Made by a program: the position numbers and the translations under genes. The notes under the pieces are model-generated. The model did no database searches. It was not told where the DNA came from and saw only the letters and a list, made by a program, of their open reading frames with translations. Positions 11,401 to 20,576 of a stretch of DNA of 64,000 bases are shown piece by piece (within the stretch, counting starts at the first letter, position 1; the number at the start of each line of letters is the position of its first letter). This stretch comes from Phlebiopsis flavidoalba (Eukaryota; Basidiomycota; Agaricomycetes; Polyporales; Phanerochaetaceae). The stretch is taken from positions 1 through 64,000 of the forward strand of contig JAOCPU010000024.1 of NCBI GenBank assembly GCA_035772785.1, written 5' to 3'.

Positions 11401-13327
11401 GGAGAGCCAGAGCGAGCGAAGGGAGAAGGAGAGCGACCTAAAAGACTATCTCGGCTGCCGTTGTTTTGACTCATGCCAAACGACCGAGTGAGTAGGCTGT
11501 CTCGGCTGCCATTGTTTTGGCTCATACCGAACGGCCGAGTGAGGAGACTATCCTTACTACCGGTTAGCGTGGTTCATGGTATAGACGCTGAGGAGGGGAT
11601 GTTGGCGGAGTGAGGATGGACGGGGCGTTGCTGCTCTCTGTGCTCGAGCGGGGATCTGTCTTCTCGCTTTCAAGGTCCATATCGAAAATGACGTTTGATG
11701 AAGACCCGCCCGAGTGACTAGGGCGTTCATGCTGTTCTCCTTGTCAGCTTCCTCGGCAGTCACAGCCAAGTCTTCTTCTGCGTCTTCCTTTTTTTCGCGT
11801 TCTGTCCCATGTTGCGTCTGAGCAGCCCCGAAAAAGTCGCGCCCTATCCACCGAAGTTGCTGTTGACAGTTAGCACTGCCAGTATTGGAGCAACAAGAGG
11901 GGACCTACATGGACTAGGAGTTGGTTTAGTCACGTCAAGCGAGAAGCGAGGGATAAGCCCCTCGTTTGTGAATTCGGTCAGTCGAATTCCTAGGCTTCGC
12001 GGGCGAGGGGGATGGAGGAAGGCATCCGGACGTCCTCTTCTTCCTCCTCAGCTTCCTTCTCCTTGTGCGCCTTTATCCTCTCCGAATGCGTCGACCGGCC
12101 CAGGGGAATATGCGAACAGGGGACATAGAACCGATCGGGGTGGCCGGCGCGTGAACCCTGGGGCGTCGACGTCGCGGCATTCGCAAGGGGGAACGGAATA
12201 TGCTCCGGCGTAGCAACCTCCAAATCCGCCTTCTGCTGTTGGTGCACGGCCGCGACGCGCTCGGCGTGGTGTGTCCGGCCGTACGGCACGCCCGCCTCCG
12301 TTTCCAGATCCTCCGGCAACGCGTGCTCGTCCTGCGGCGGTGTCTGCGGCGCCGCGCGTCCTGGAGCATCGAGTTGACGAGCCCCGTAATAGCGTCCTCG
12401 CCCATCGCAGGAGGGGGCGGATTGTCGTCTGCGTCCGCGTTCTGGACGCGCAGCGGCCCCCGGGCCGCGGTGTCCGTGGGGCTCGAGGTCGTCGGGGTCG
12501 TCCCCATCAGCGGCTATGGGTTTATCATGTTCATTATCGTCATCATCATCGTGCTCTTCATCGTCATCATCGTTATCGTTATCCTCGTCCGTGACCCAGT
12601 CGAACGGCTGCGAGCCGCTGTCCTCCTCCACGTCGTACTCCATAACGTCACAGGTCTCGTCAAACGTAACGGTTTTCCGCCGTTTGTCGCTTGCTCATCG
12701 AGCTGGTCCGTGGTCCGTGTAGGCGGCGAGAAACGAGCGAAGGTCGTACAGGTGAAGGGGATCCGCGATGAGGGGAGGGTGAACTGCGGCCGCTTTGGAA
12801 TCGGTCAAACCGTTCCTTCGGCGGCGGCGGTGGGGGAACGTCATCGTCTGCGTCCGTGCCGTGCTCTGACTCTGCCTGATGCTTGTCGTCCTCGTTTGAA
12901 GACTTGAAGGGGCTCTTCGTGACGGGTTTGCGGTTGACAAGACCCTGAAGACCCTGGGACTGTCGGCGTTTGCGCAAAGCTGGATGCTCGTTCTCGGCCT
13001 GCTCAGACATAGACACAGGACGCGGTCGTTTCTCCCCACTCGCCTTGCGCGCAAGCATGGAGAGTACAGGAGAGTTGCTGGACGTCTTTGATGGGACAGG
13101 TATGCCGCTAGGCTTGCCTAATATCTTGAAGGGGGACTTTGAGACTCTGCCGCCTTCGATGACATGTTTCCAGCTACTAGAATTTCGACGTTTTGTAGAG
13201 AGATGCGTGTAGAAGGAGCGGTCTCAGAGGTCGGCGAGTCGCGCTTCGAGATACGGAGGGGGGTAGTGGACTGGGGCTGCCAGTTATCGTTGGTGGTAAG
13301 GGGGCGCAGTGGTGTTGGCGAGCTCAT
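8409..13327 (-). CDS. BUD4: Bud4/Int1-like anillin-homology and PH-domain protein
   Basis: This is a predicted septin/bud-neck (septation site) scaffold; members of this family organise septin rings and the cytokinesis site. The N-terminus reads MSSPTPLRPLTTND with a TPLRISKR motif, followed by serine/proline-rich disordered sequence, a highly acidic D/E tract (12,515-12,600) and two short tandem repeats (see separate entries). The anillin-homology region lies near 10,080-9,500 (TTPECELLPETRIDQEFEL; KRDPHIAAQFKA). Near 9,150-9,000 it reads EVYFEGTLTQNGGG. The PH domain follows an intron near 8,925-8,965 (WRRRHFRVIGASLIAFNDVT, later PKDQEIIFF). The C-terminus, about 8,530-8,409, reads RIPPNPLWAELLW then QRQQDLGQ and is typical of Bud4. 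Several single-base frameshifts occur, including an extra G after LLW. Size (~1.6k codons) fits the family. The next gene upstream is epsin on the same strand. Confidence 0.75.
10504..10557 (-). repeat. 27-bp tandem repeat (PQPPSRATS) in Bud4-like gene
   Basis: Two 27-bp units, beginning at 10,504 and 10,531, encode PQPPSRATS twice in the minus-strand frame, in a proline-rich disordered region just before a KTREELIRAKKRE helix. Confidence 0.7.
11446..11560 (-). repeat. 51-bp tandem repeat (17-residue unit) in Bud4-like gene
   Basis: Units begin at 11,446 and 11,497, with a partial third from 11,548, at an exact 51-bp period. They encode a GSRDSLLTRSFGMSQNN unit in frame on the minus strand. 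The SRDSLL core looks like a phosphorylatable linear motif. The in-frame period indicates coding constraint. Confidence 0.85.
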
Positions 13328-13856
13328 CGCATGGAGTGATGAGCACGACGGCGGGGGGCAGCGAGCGTGGGTAGCGGGGCGGTGGCCGTGTTGAACCAAG
13401 TTCAACATTCACGTGAGGCGCGTTCGCCAAAAGCGTCCGCGATTAGGCGCTTGAAGCGTCCTTTGCCACTCGGGGCGCTCGGCCGCCCTCCTCCTCCGCA
13501 TCCATCGGCGCCACCGACGTCGACGATCATAACTACCCCCGCACTGCCGATCGCATCGGTGCCTCAAGACCGATTCTTCCGCATGCGCCGCGCCGCTCGA
13601 GACCCGTCGGGTATACATCTGTCCCCGGACCACGACGTCAACAGCGCCAAGACAAAGTCTAATTAGACTCAATTTATTGTAAAACATATCCAAGACTGAT
13701 GACATCCGGGGTACAAGTACATACAGACCGACGAAAGGGGTACAGATTTAGTAGCGCACATACATGGGGACATACGATACATATGATACACTTTCATTCA
13801 ACGCGGTTTTCATAAGGCGGCGCCGTAGAGTTGCCGTTGCCTAGCAGTCGGCGGTC
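13328..13856 (-). promoter_or_regulatory. Intergenic region upstream of Bud4-like gene, downstream of epsin
   Basis: About 530 bases between the epsin stop and the Bud4-like start. It presumably carries the Bud4 promoter. No convincing TATA box or conserved element was recognised. Confidence 0.4.
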
Positions 13857-15611
13857 CTATTCGCGGCGACTCTGACCAGTATCGGTAGGCCCATATCTAG
13901 CGTATTAGTGAGCACTCATATCCTCTCACACACTCGACGGGCCGACGATATACGTACCGCAAGAACCCGGTGTTGCCAACGTATCCACACCATCGCCAGT
14001 GCGGTTGGCAAACAGTCCAGCCAGATGCGAGTGCTTGGTGTCGGATGCTCGGCTGAGCGAGCGGGTGGAGTACGGTGTCGACGGAGGCGACATTCTGCTG
14101 CTCGCCGTGTCAGTAAGACGACAAGCTGGGTGCCGGGCTCGGGGCGGCGAAAGGGTTGTTGGACCTGAACCACACCCATCAAAAACGTGTTTGACGCCAC
14201 AAAGGCTATAGATGGGCTCACCCGATGGCAGTTGGCTGTGGCTGAATTGGCTGTTGAACAGGCGGTTGCTGGTATTGCTGTTGCTGCTGCTGCCATTGCA
14301 AGATGGATTGCTGTCGCGCGTACTCCTCTTGTTGGGCGGCAAGCTGCTGCTGTTGGGCCCATTCCGCCTGCTGTTGCGCCTGCTGTTGCGCGGCGAGCTG
14401 CTGCTGTTGAGCCCAGTTTTTCTTTTTTCCGCCTGTTGTCGCAGGTACTCCGCCTATGTTGTATCAGAAAAATGAATGATATCAAGGACGCCAGAACAAA
14501 CCTGCAGAGCCTCGTCGATCTGGTATTGATACGGCGCTTGGAACTGAGTGTACTGAGGCCTGAAGCTGGGTGAACTGAGGTTGGGACCGTGTACTGTTGC
14601 TGAACCGGCCTGGTATTGGGTGTATTGAACTTGGAGTGGTACCGACGGGCCAATCTGGATGTCGGACAAGTCAATGAGAGTATCATTCTTCGGTCAACGG
14701 CTGTGTCAGCTGCTGCGATGTCGTCATAATAGGACATTCCAACGCACTGTTCCGCCGCAAGGTCGTTGAACAAATTGGAGTTTGGAGTTGGCGATATCTC
14801 GCTGCCGTCGTTTTCCTCCTCTTCCTTGCTGAGCTGGAGTGCACGTTGCAAATCCTCGTCTTCCGAGGACCGGCGTTTCTGACGCCGACTTTCAGCCATG
14901 ACGCGCCTAACGTCCTCATCATTGTCAGGATTCGGGCGTGAGCGATGTGAGGAGCCCCGACGTTCGCCCCGCAAAATCGTCGGACACCGTGTGACCCGCC
15001 CTGCATAGTCGTCTTGTCCGTTCCGGCGACGCTTCGACTTGAGCAAGTTGGGGTTAAGAACGAGGTTCGTGATGTCCTTGGCCTTTTGGCGGACATTCAT
15101 GCCACAGTCAAACACCGTTATCATCGATATATTGGAACTCGCGGAGTGTCTTGATTTCGTAGAGATTTGCCTGACAATAGCGCATGATGGTGTCAGGGCC
15201 CCAGAAGAGCAAATACTCCAGTACGTTCAAGGCCTAATGCTTGGGTTTGAACCACAGTCTCTACGGACCAAATTAGCGTACTGTGCGTACCTTGAATACC
15301 GTGTCCGCACGATTTCCTTCCCTTGTCATTAAAGTCTCTTATCGAGGACCTCCATGATCTCAATAAAGTCGACGCTGCACGCGCTCAGCGGAGCGGTCGG
15401 GTCAGGCACATGCGGCGACGTGGAGATCAAGGGGCGCTCCTCACTTATTGAACGACAGGGTCGGCGATTTCGTTCAGTTCCCGGGTGGTTGGGCGACGAG
15501 GGGTCATTCTTTGTGGCGTTCCTGACCTTGCTCTGGGTGGAGGAGTAGCCCTTGGTGACGGACACTTGGCGACCCCTCACGGTCCTTCTTCGTCAGGTCC
15601 GCTACGACCAT
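13857..15611 (-). CDS. ENT1: Epsin (ENTH-domain endocytic adaptor)
   Basis: This is a clathrin-associated adaptor that binds PtdIns(4,5)P2, ubiquitinated cargo and clathrin during endocytosis. The ENTH domain is spread over several exons: VTKGYSSTQSKVRNATKNDP; then ELNEIAD; after an intron ending near 15,373, DFIEIMEVLDKRL; and after another ending near 15,245, VLEYLLFWGPDTIMRY, NLYEIKTLREFQYIDDNG and MNVRQKAKDITNLVLNP. Two ubiquitin-interacting motifs follow (DEDVRRVMAESRRQ and DEDLQRALQLSKEEE). A glutamine-rich segment (about 14,420-14,250) and a degenerate NPF-like segment come next. The C-terminus contains HLAGLFANRTGDGVDT and probably ends, after a last intron, at 13,857 (LRYGPTDTGQ...). 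The start at 15,611 is tentative because the first residues do not match the usual epsin N-terminus. Frameshifts occur in the ENTH exons and the Q-rich region. ENT1/ENT2 orthology is inferred from domains only. Confidence 0.8.
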
Positions 15612-17239
15612 GGTGAGTAGGATGCGGCCGACGGTGGCGTCAGCAGCAGTGGAGGCAGGCAGATGGTGGTTAGAGAGAAAGAAAGCGCAAATGCCAGCGT
15701 CCAGGTGCTGCTGTGCACGTCACGGGGTCCGAGCATGGCCGTCTCCGAGATGTGCTCTGTGTTCGTAATATGTTTCCAACCCCCTCCCACATTGGGCCAC
15801 CCGGTCTAGAGGCGCCCAGCGGCCCCTTCTGCCGACGCGCTCTGGGCCGCGGCTGGTTTCGATCGCCGCAGTCGGAGTAGCGCTTGCGATGGCGGCTCTG
15901 TGGCAAATCTGGCTGAGCCTCCCTCTTGCGCTGGGCGACCTGGAGTGCCTAGGGGGCCGCAGCCGATTGTTCTGCTGCGCGTGTAGATTTACTGATTTTC
16001 TCGCGCTGTTATGTTGCTTTCAGTGATGCACAGCTTCGAAAATGAGGAGACTCATCCCCTTGAAGCAATTTAGTCAACAGCATGACGTTCGCCCCACTCG
16101 TCTATTGGTTTGTGTTCAGGCTTGGCGAGAGGCCACCGGGACCGGAAATGCTGGTTTCGTCAGATATCTGCGTCTGCGGGAGTGTGTCGAGTTGAACGCG
16201 TAAGCGTCATGCGACGAGATCGTTCCATTCTTGCGTCTCCGAGGTGTTGGAGGGCATTCAACGTAAAATTTCGGGTTACTCACCCACACAAAAGAGATAG
16301 CACCCATCGCTCGCTCCGCTTCCCAGAGCAATGTGTAGCTCGAGAACAGGCTGGGGGCTGGTAGGAGCGGGTCCGGCGTGTATTCTTCGAGAGTAGAATA
16401 TTCAATCAATCGTTCGGGGCGGGACGCTCGTTAGGAGCCTACGTAACGTTTCGCCTAGAGGGCTCATCATGACGAAACGACATTTCTGGTTTTAGAACAG
16501 TAGTAAGCCAGAATGTAGTCCGACGGATGTTAAACCCGACTTACCTTCATCTCTACGCCAGTCCCAGGCCTTTGTCCGAAGGTAAATGGGAGTGTTTTCG
16601 AAATAGCGCAGTCCGCTCAGTGACCGCAGGGAAGAATGAATAAAGAACATAGAGACTGAGCATCTCGATGACACAAATCTCTCACGGAAAAGGTGGCATC
16701 CTGTTTCGACCAGATGGCTATGGTCGAGACGGCCATTTTCTGACAATGGGTAAAGTCGGTTGATGCAAAGGGTTCGGGCACCGCCTTGCGAGATGCCCAT
16801 TCATAGGTGTACGTCTCGGAGGCTTTCCGTTTGTGTAGCCCGAGGGCGAGTTCTATGTCGATCAAGAACGCACCGAAACGTCCCAGAGCCTCGCGCTAAG
16901 ATCTGCTGTTGCGCTGCAAACGGCCACCAGAGGTGAGGCATACAGCTGAACGATACGTAGAATACCTAAGAAAAATTATCCTCATATTTGCCTCATATCC
17001 TTGGTGGAGTAAGTGGTTTAGACTGTGTGGTAAAATAACCCATATAAATTAGAACGCGACAGGTAGTACAGCGAGAGCTCACACAGATGCAGGTATCCAA
17101 TCTCCAAGCAACATCAGCCTCAATCACAAGTACAAATCAATTCTTTTTCATTTGTTTCGCAAAGCACGAACCACCAGTGTCCACATCCCGTTTTCTCCCA
17201 TCCATTCCTCGTGTTTCTGTACGCTCGGAGGAGGCTAGC
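15612..17239. other. Unassigned region with weak minus-strand coding traces
   Basis: No family was recognised. The minus strand shows coding-like pieces at 16,865-16,540 (DIELALGLHKRKASETYTYE; then SGLRYFENTPIYLRTKAWDW followed by a good GTAAGT donor at about 16,545) and at 16,409-16,116 (LFSSYTLLWEAERAMGAISF; PEILRMPSNTSETQEWNDL in the adjacent frame). These could be exons of one frameshifted gene of about 250 codons. The remaining sequence looks non-coding. Confidence 0.3.
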
Positions 17240-19247
17240 TCAACGACGCGACCCGAGGTGCGTGCTCGCGAGCTCCTTCTCGAGCTCTGCGCTCAAGGGG
17301 TCCTCGTGCACGGGGCTCGCCGTGCGCTCCTCAGCGAGCGTGTATCCCGACGTCCCGCCGTTCGGCGGCGCGTTTGTCACGGGCGAGCTCTGAATCTCTC
17401 CTCGCGCGACGGGATCGGATAGGCTGCGACAGCCGTATTAATCGTAAACGCAGAAAGGATAGGGTTATGTCGGACGCACCTGTCTTGCCGGCGGATCTGT
17501 CCGCCCGCACGCGCCTGCTGTCGCACCCCTCAGCACGGAAGCTCTGTACCTCGTCGACAATGAGACGCTTCATGCCGTCAATCGAGTCTTCGTCCTCGAA
17601 AACCGAAATCGAACGTCTAGCAAGAATAAGATGAAAGTAAGATTGATTGGACCGATTTCGAAATAAAAGATTCGTTAACTCAGTTCTTATAGGTACAACC
17701 GCGTGGCAGGGTGGTGGCTCGTCTAGCGGGTCTGGCCGAGACCTTGAAGGTATGGGTTGTTGAGTGCCTGCTCGCAGGTGATGCGCTTGCGCGGGGGTCA
17801 AAGTTGAGGAGAGCTGCGAGAGGAAGGTCGATAGCCATTGGTGTTGGCGCGAGGGAAGAGCGTCGCGAAGAGGGACACGCGAGGCTTGATGGGCAGGAGC
17901 GAGCGGATGTAATCTTGGGCACGGGGAGAGCCGACGCGGACGAAGGGTATCCTCAGGATGGGCGTCAGGGCCGAGATAGTTGAAGAAATCTAGTTCAAAC
18001 TTAGACTGGTCGACATTAGGACTGGTGGGGACATGTAAGTAGTTTAGAAGACTCGTTACGCTAGTTAACGAGGAAGATACGACTAACTCTGCGGTCCCCT
18101 TGAAAATGCGGCTTTGTGTCCTGCAGCAACGGGTAGAGGCTCGGCGCGAAATGCAGACCGAACATGACCATTACATCAATTGCAGGTCCCCTGGTGAGTT
18201 GTATTCGTCGAGTATCATCCCTCAACTAATAAATGAATTGTGATGCGTTACCTAGTTCGCCAAGCTCAGCATGATCCAGGGGGTGGGGGGGGGGGGGGGG
18301 GGGGGTCTGGGGAACGAGGTCGTCGGGGCAGCCCTATGTACCGATCTGCGTCGCGACATACTCGGTGTCATGAAATGCCTTGATTCGCAGCCGCCCTTGG
18401 ATTGAGCATGGGTTTCCGACCGTGGCCTCCCGGGCTGATAGCCTCTCGCGAGGCCAAAGTCACAGATCTTCAGCTCACAGGTCGGCGTTGACAAGCAGAT
18501 TGCCTGGCTTAAGATCACGGTGGAAGGACACACATTGGCAGAGTGGATGTACTTGAGACCGAAAAAGCGTCTGGTAGATGGCACGACTGGAAGTGTCGCG
18601 TCTGGAGCAGGGGCTGCTGAGATCGGATCTGGCAGGTACAATGAGGGTGAGATGATGTGCGCGTTGCACTAATTGAATCACAAGTAATGTGGACGATAGC
18701 GTGCACGATCTCGGCCTCTTGTTGAGCTCTTCCTGTAAAAAGTGGTCAGGATATGATGCCACTTTTGTAGACGGTCCATACATAGAGGTATAACTGTCGT
18801 CGAAGTTGCCATCTGGAAGCCGGAAGACGATATCCATATCGTAAAGACATGTAATCTAGGTAGGATTTAGCGTGATTTATGTATTCATTCATCGAGCTCG
18901 CTCACGTTCTTGTGGCCCCTGAAAATGGTGCAGAAGCCTGGGAGGACTGGTCAGATAGCCGAAAGCTTGGGCAGCGCGCCGAATAACTCACTTGATCTCG
19001 CGCAGGCATCGCTTGTGTCATATCCTCTGCCTCACTGTGAGCAACAGAACAACACTTCCGCCACAGCACATAAGCCCACCTTTGTATTGATATTGGTGAT
19101 TTTCTTGATAGCACATCCCTCTCCGGAGCGTCTGTGCTTTGCCGCGACGACGCATCCGTACGCGCCTTGACCTAGCTCCTTGACGAACTGGTATTCGGAG
19201 TCGACGACGAACGTCGAGTTCAGAGCTTGGAAGGAGTGTCTCTGCAT
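17240..19247 (-). CDS. SLT2: Slt2/Mpk1-type cell-wall-integrity MAP kinase
   Basis: This is the terminal MAP kinase of the cell-wall-integrity pathway, acting below the Pkc1-Bck1-Mkk cascade in the cytoplasm and nucleus. It begins MQRHSFQALNSTFVVD, followed by the glycine loop GQGAYGCVV and the AIKKITN lysine region. Later exons give DIVFRLPDGNFDDSY (typical of this subfamily), SFHRDLKPGNLLVNADLELK and CDFGLARGY. The TEYVAT activation motif is near 18,350. RAPE and IMLSLAN are separated by a spurious tract containing 21 G bases (plus strand). AIDV and the C-lobe follow (MAIDLPLAALLNFDP). The C-terminal extension carries DSIDGMKRLIVDEVQSF and ends SAELEKELASTHLGSRR before a stop at 17,240. TEY (not TGY) and the C-tail support Slt2 rather than Hog1. 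Multiple frameshifts are present. It is divergent from the DUF952 gene. Confidence 0.88.
18279..18305. repeat. G5-T-G21 tract inside the MAP kinase gene
   Basis: Plus-strand run of five G, one T and 21 G. On the coding (minus) strand it is poly-C and sits between the RAPE and IMLS segments of the kinase activation loop, where the family has no insertion and where no GT...AG intron explains it. Confidence 0.9.
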
Positions 19248-19778
19248 GGTCTAGCGGGGGTTCTGGATGGTAGTTGGAAGTCAAGGAGGAAGATATATTG
19301 TGTGTAAAACGCGGAAACGGCGTGAAACGCGATCGATATGAGGGTCCACTACACCGCCCATCCGTTTTTGGAAGGGATGAGCGACGGCCTTCATGATATT
19401 CTCGTAACAATTCACTGCCTTCAACACTGACAACGATGCTCATCTTGATTTCCAGCACAACTCATATATTGATAGTTGCGATCCTGCAGGGGTTTTGTAG
19501 TTACATCTCGCGCCCGATGTAGATCATCAAAGATATTGTCCATGTATGAACCATGGTTCTCGTGTCCATCCTGTGATCTAGAGATGGGCCCTGGGATATA
19601 CTCGGACGGCGTAGAAGGGTGATCTGGGACGTTACCGGGAGCTAAATGAACTGTTAGAAGGGAGGTGGGAATCTAATTTATATTGTGAGACTCTATGGCA
19701 GATGAAAGTAACTGCACCAAAACCCTTCGATTTTACGCGAATATTTCATCTAGATCAGCCTTGACACCTTCGACCACC
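19248..19778. promoter_or_regulatory. Divergent promoter region, SLT2 / DUF952 gene
   Basis: A 530-base head-to-head spacer. No strong TATA box or known binding site was identified. The CCACC directly before the 19,779 ATG fits a good fungal start context. Confidence 0.4.
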
Positions 19779-20196
19779 ATGGCACAATTCCTGAAGGTCA
19801 CAAACCGACCTACGTCTACAAGATCGTCCCCCTACACCGCTCCGCCGGCTACACCTTGTCTGGCTATACTGCTCGTCAGCGAGCTTGACCAGAATTCTGG
19901 CTTTATCCATCTATCTACGGCGATCCAGATTCCGGGCACCCTGAAGCATTTCTTCACCAACGACCCGAGCGTATATATTCTACGCATCCCTTACGACCCC
20001 ATAGAAAAAGGATATCAAGTGGGAGGATCCGAAGGCGGAGGTGTGTGGGCCAAGGCTGGCGAGGGAATGTTTTCCGCATCTGTACAACGGGCTCAAGCTG
20101 GGCAAGGACGAAGTTGATAGTGTACAGTCGTTGACACGGAGCGAGGGTGGATGGGACGGGGCTCTAAAGAAGGCAGAGGGGTGGCTGATCTATTAG
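19779..20196 (+). CDS. DUF952 family protein
   Basis: This is a small protein (about 135 residues) of the DUF952 family, whose biochemical role is not established. Family features appear in three consecutive frames: PTYVYKIVPLH (about 19,810-19,840); SELDQNSGFIHLSTAIQ, PGTLKHFF and VYILRIPYDPIEK (about 19,875-20,010); then FPHLYNGLKLGKDEVDSVQS and GALKKAEGWLIY ending at the TAG at 20,194-20,196. The F-I-H-L-S segment and the closing Y-N-x-L stretch are the family hallmarks I recognise. At least two frameshifts break the single exon. The ATG at 19,779 has a good context but lies one frame away from PTYVY, so an indel lies just after it. The family is common in bacteria and scattered in fungi. 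Confidence 0.7.
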
Positions 20197-20576
20197 TAAC
20201 ACGAGACAGTATATTGAAGATGCAGCAAGCGACTGTCGAGGACTTGAGGTCGGCTCAAGTGGTCTTTCGTTCGTGTATCAATTGAACAGATACGACGCAT
20301 ACTTGCAGACAATTTGCGCAACGTATTCTTCACGATTTTCAGAGTTTGCAATGGTGTTAGATGGCAAGGGACTTCAAGGACCACAAATGCAAGGAGAAAT
20401 GAGAAGGATTTCAGGAGGAACCAGGAGCGATGGGACCGTCACGGTCTCGCGAGTCGCGAAAAAGAGGTTACGTAATGGAATCAACACGTGATCGACGCGC
20501 ATGTCATTTCGCGTTGGATTCTTTGCGCGTTCGCGTTTCATTTTACCTGAGCGTCCCGCCGACACCATCGCCATAA
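20197..20576 (+). promoter_or_regulatory. Spacer upstream of the MPH1-like gene
   Basis: 380 bases without a supported gene between the DUF952 stop and the helicase start. It presumably holds the helicase promoter. No motif was recognised. Confidence 0.35.

Noticed and set aside
15240..15262. Sequence resembling a tRNA T-loop (GGTTTGAACCACA).
   Set aside because: It lies at the 3' end of an epsin intron, directly before a conserved ENTH exon, and no cloverleaf can be formed.
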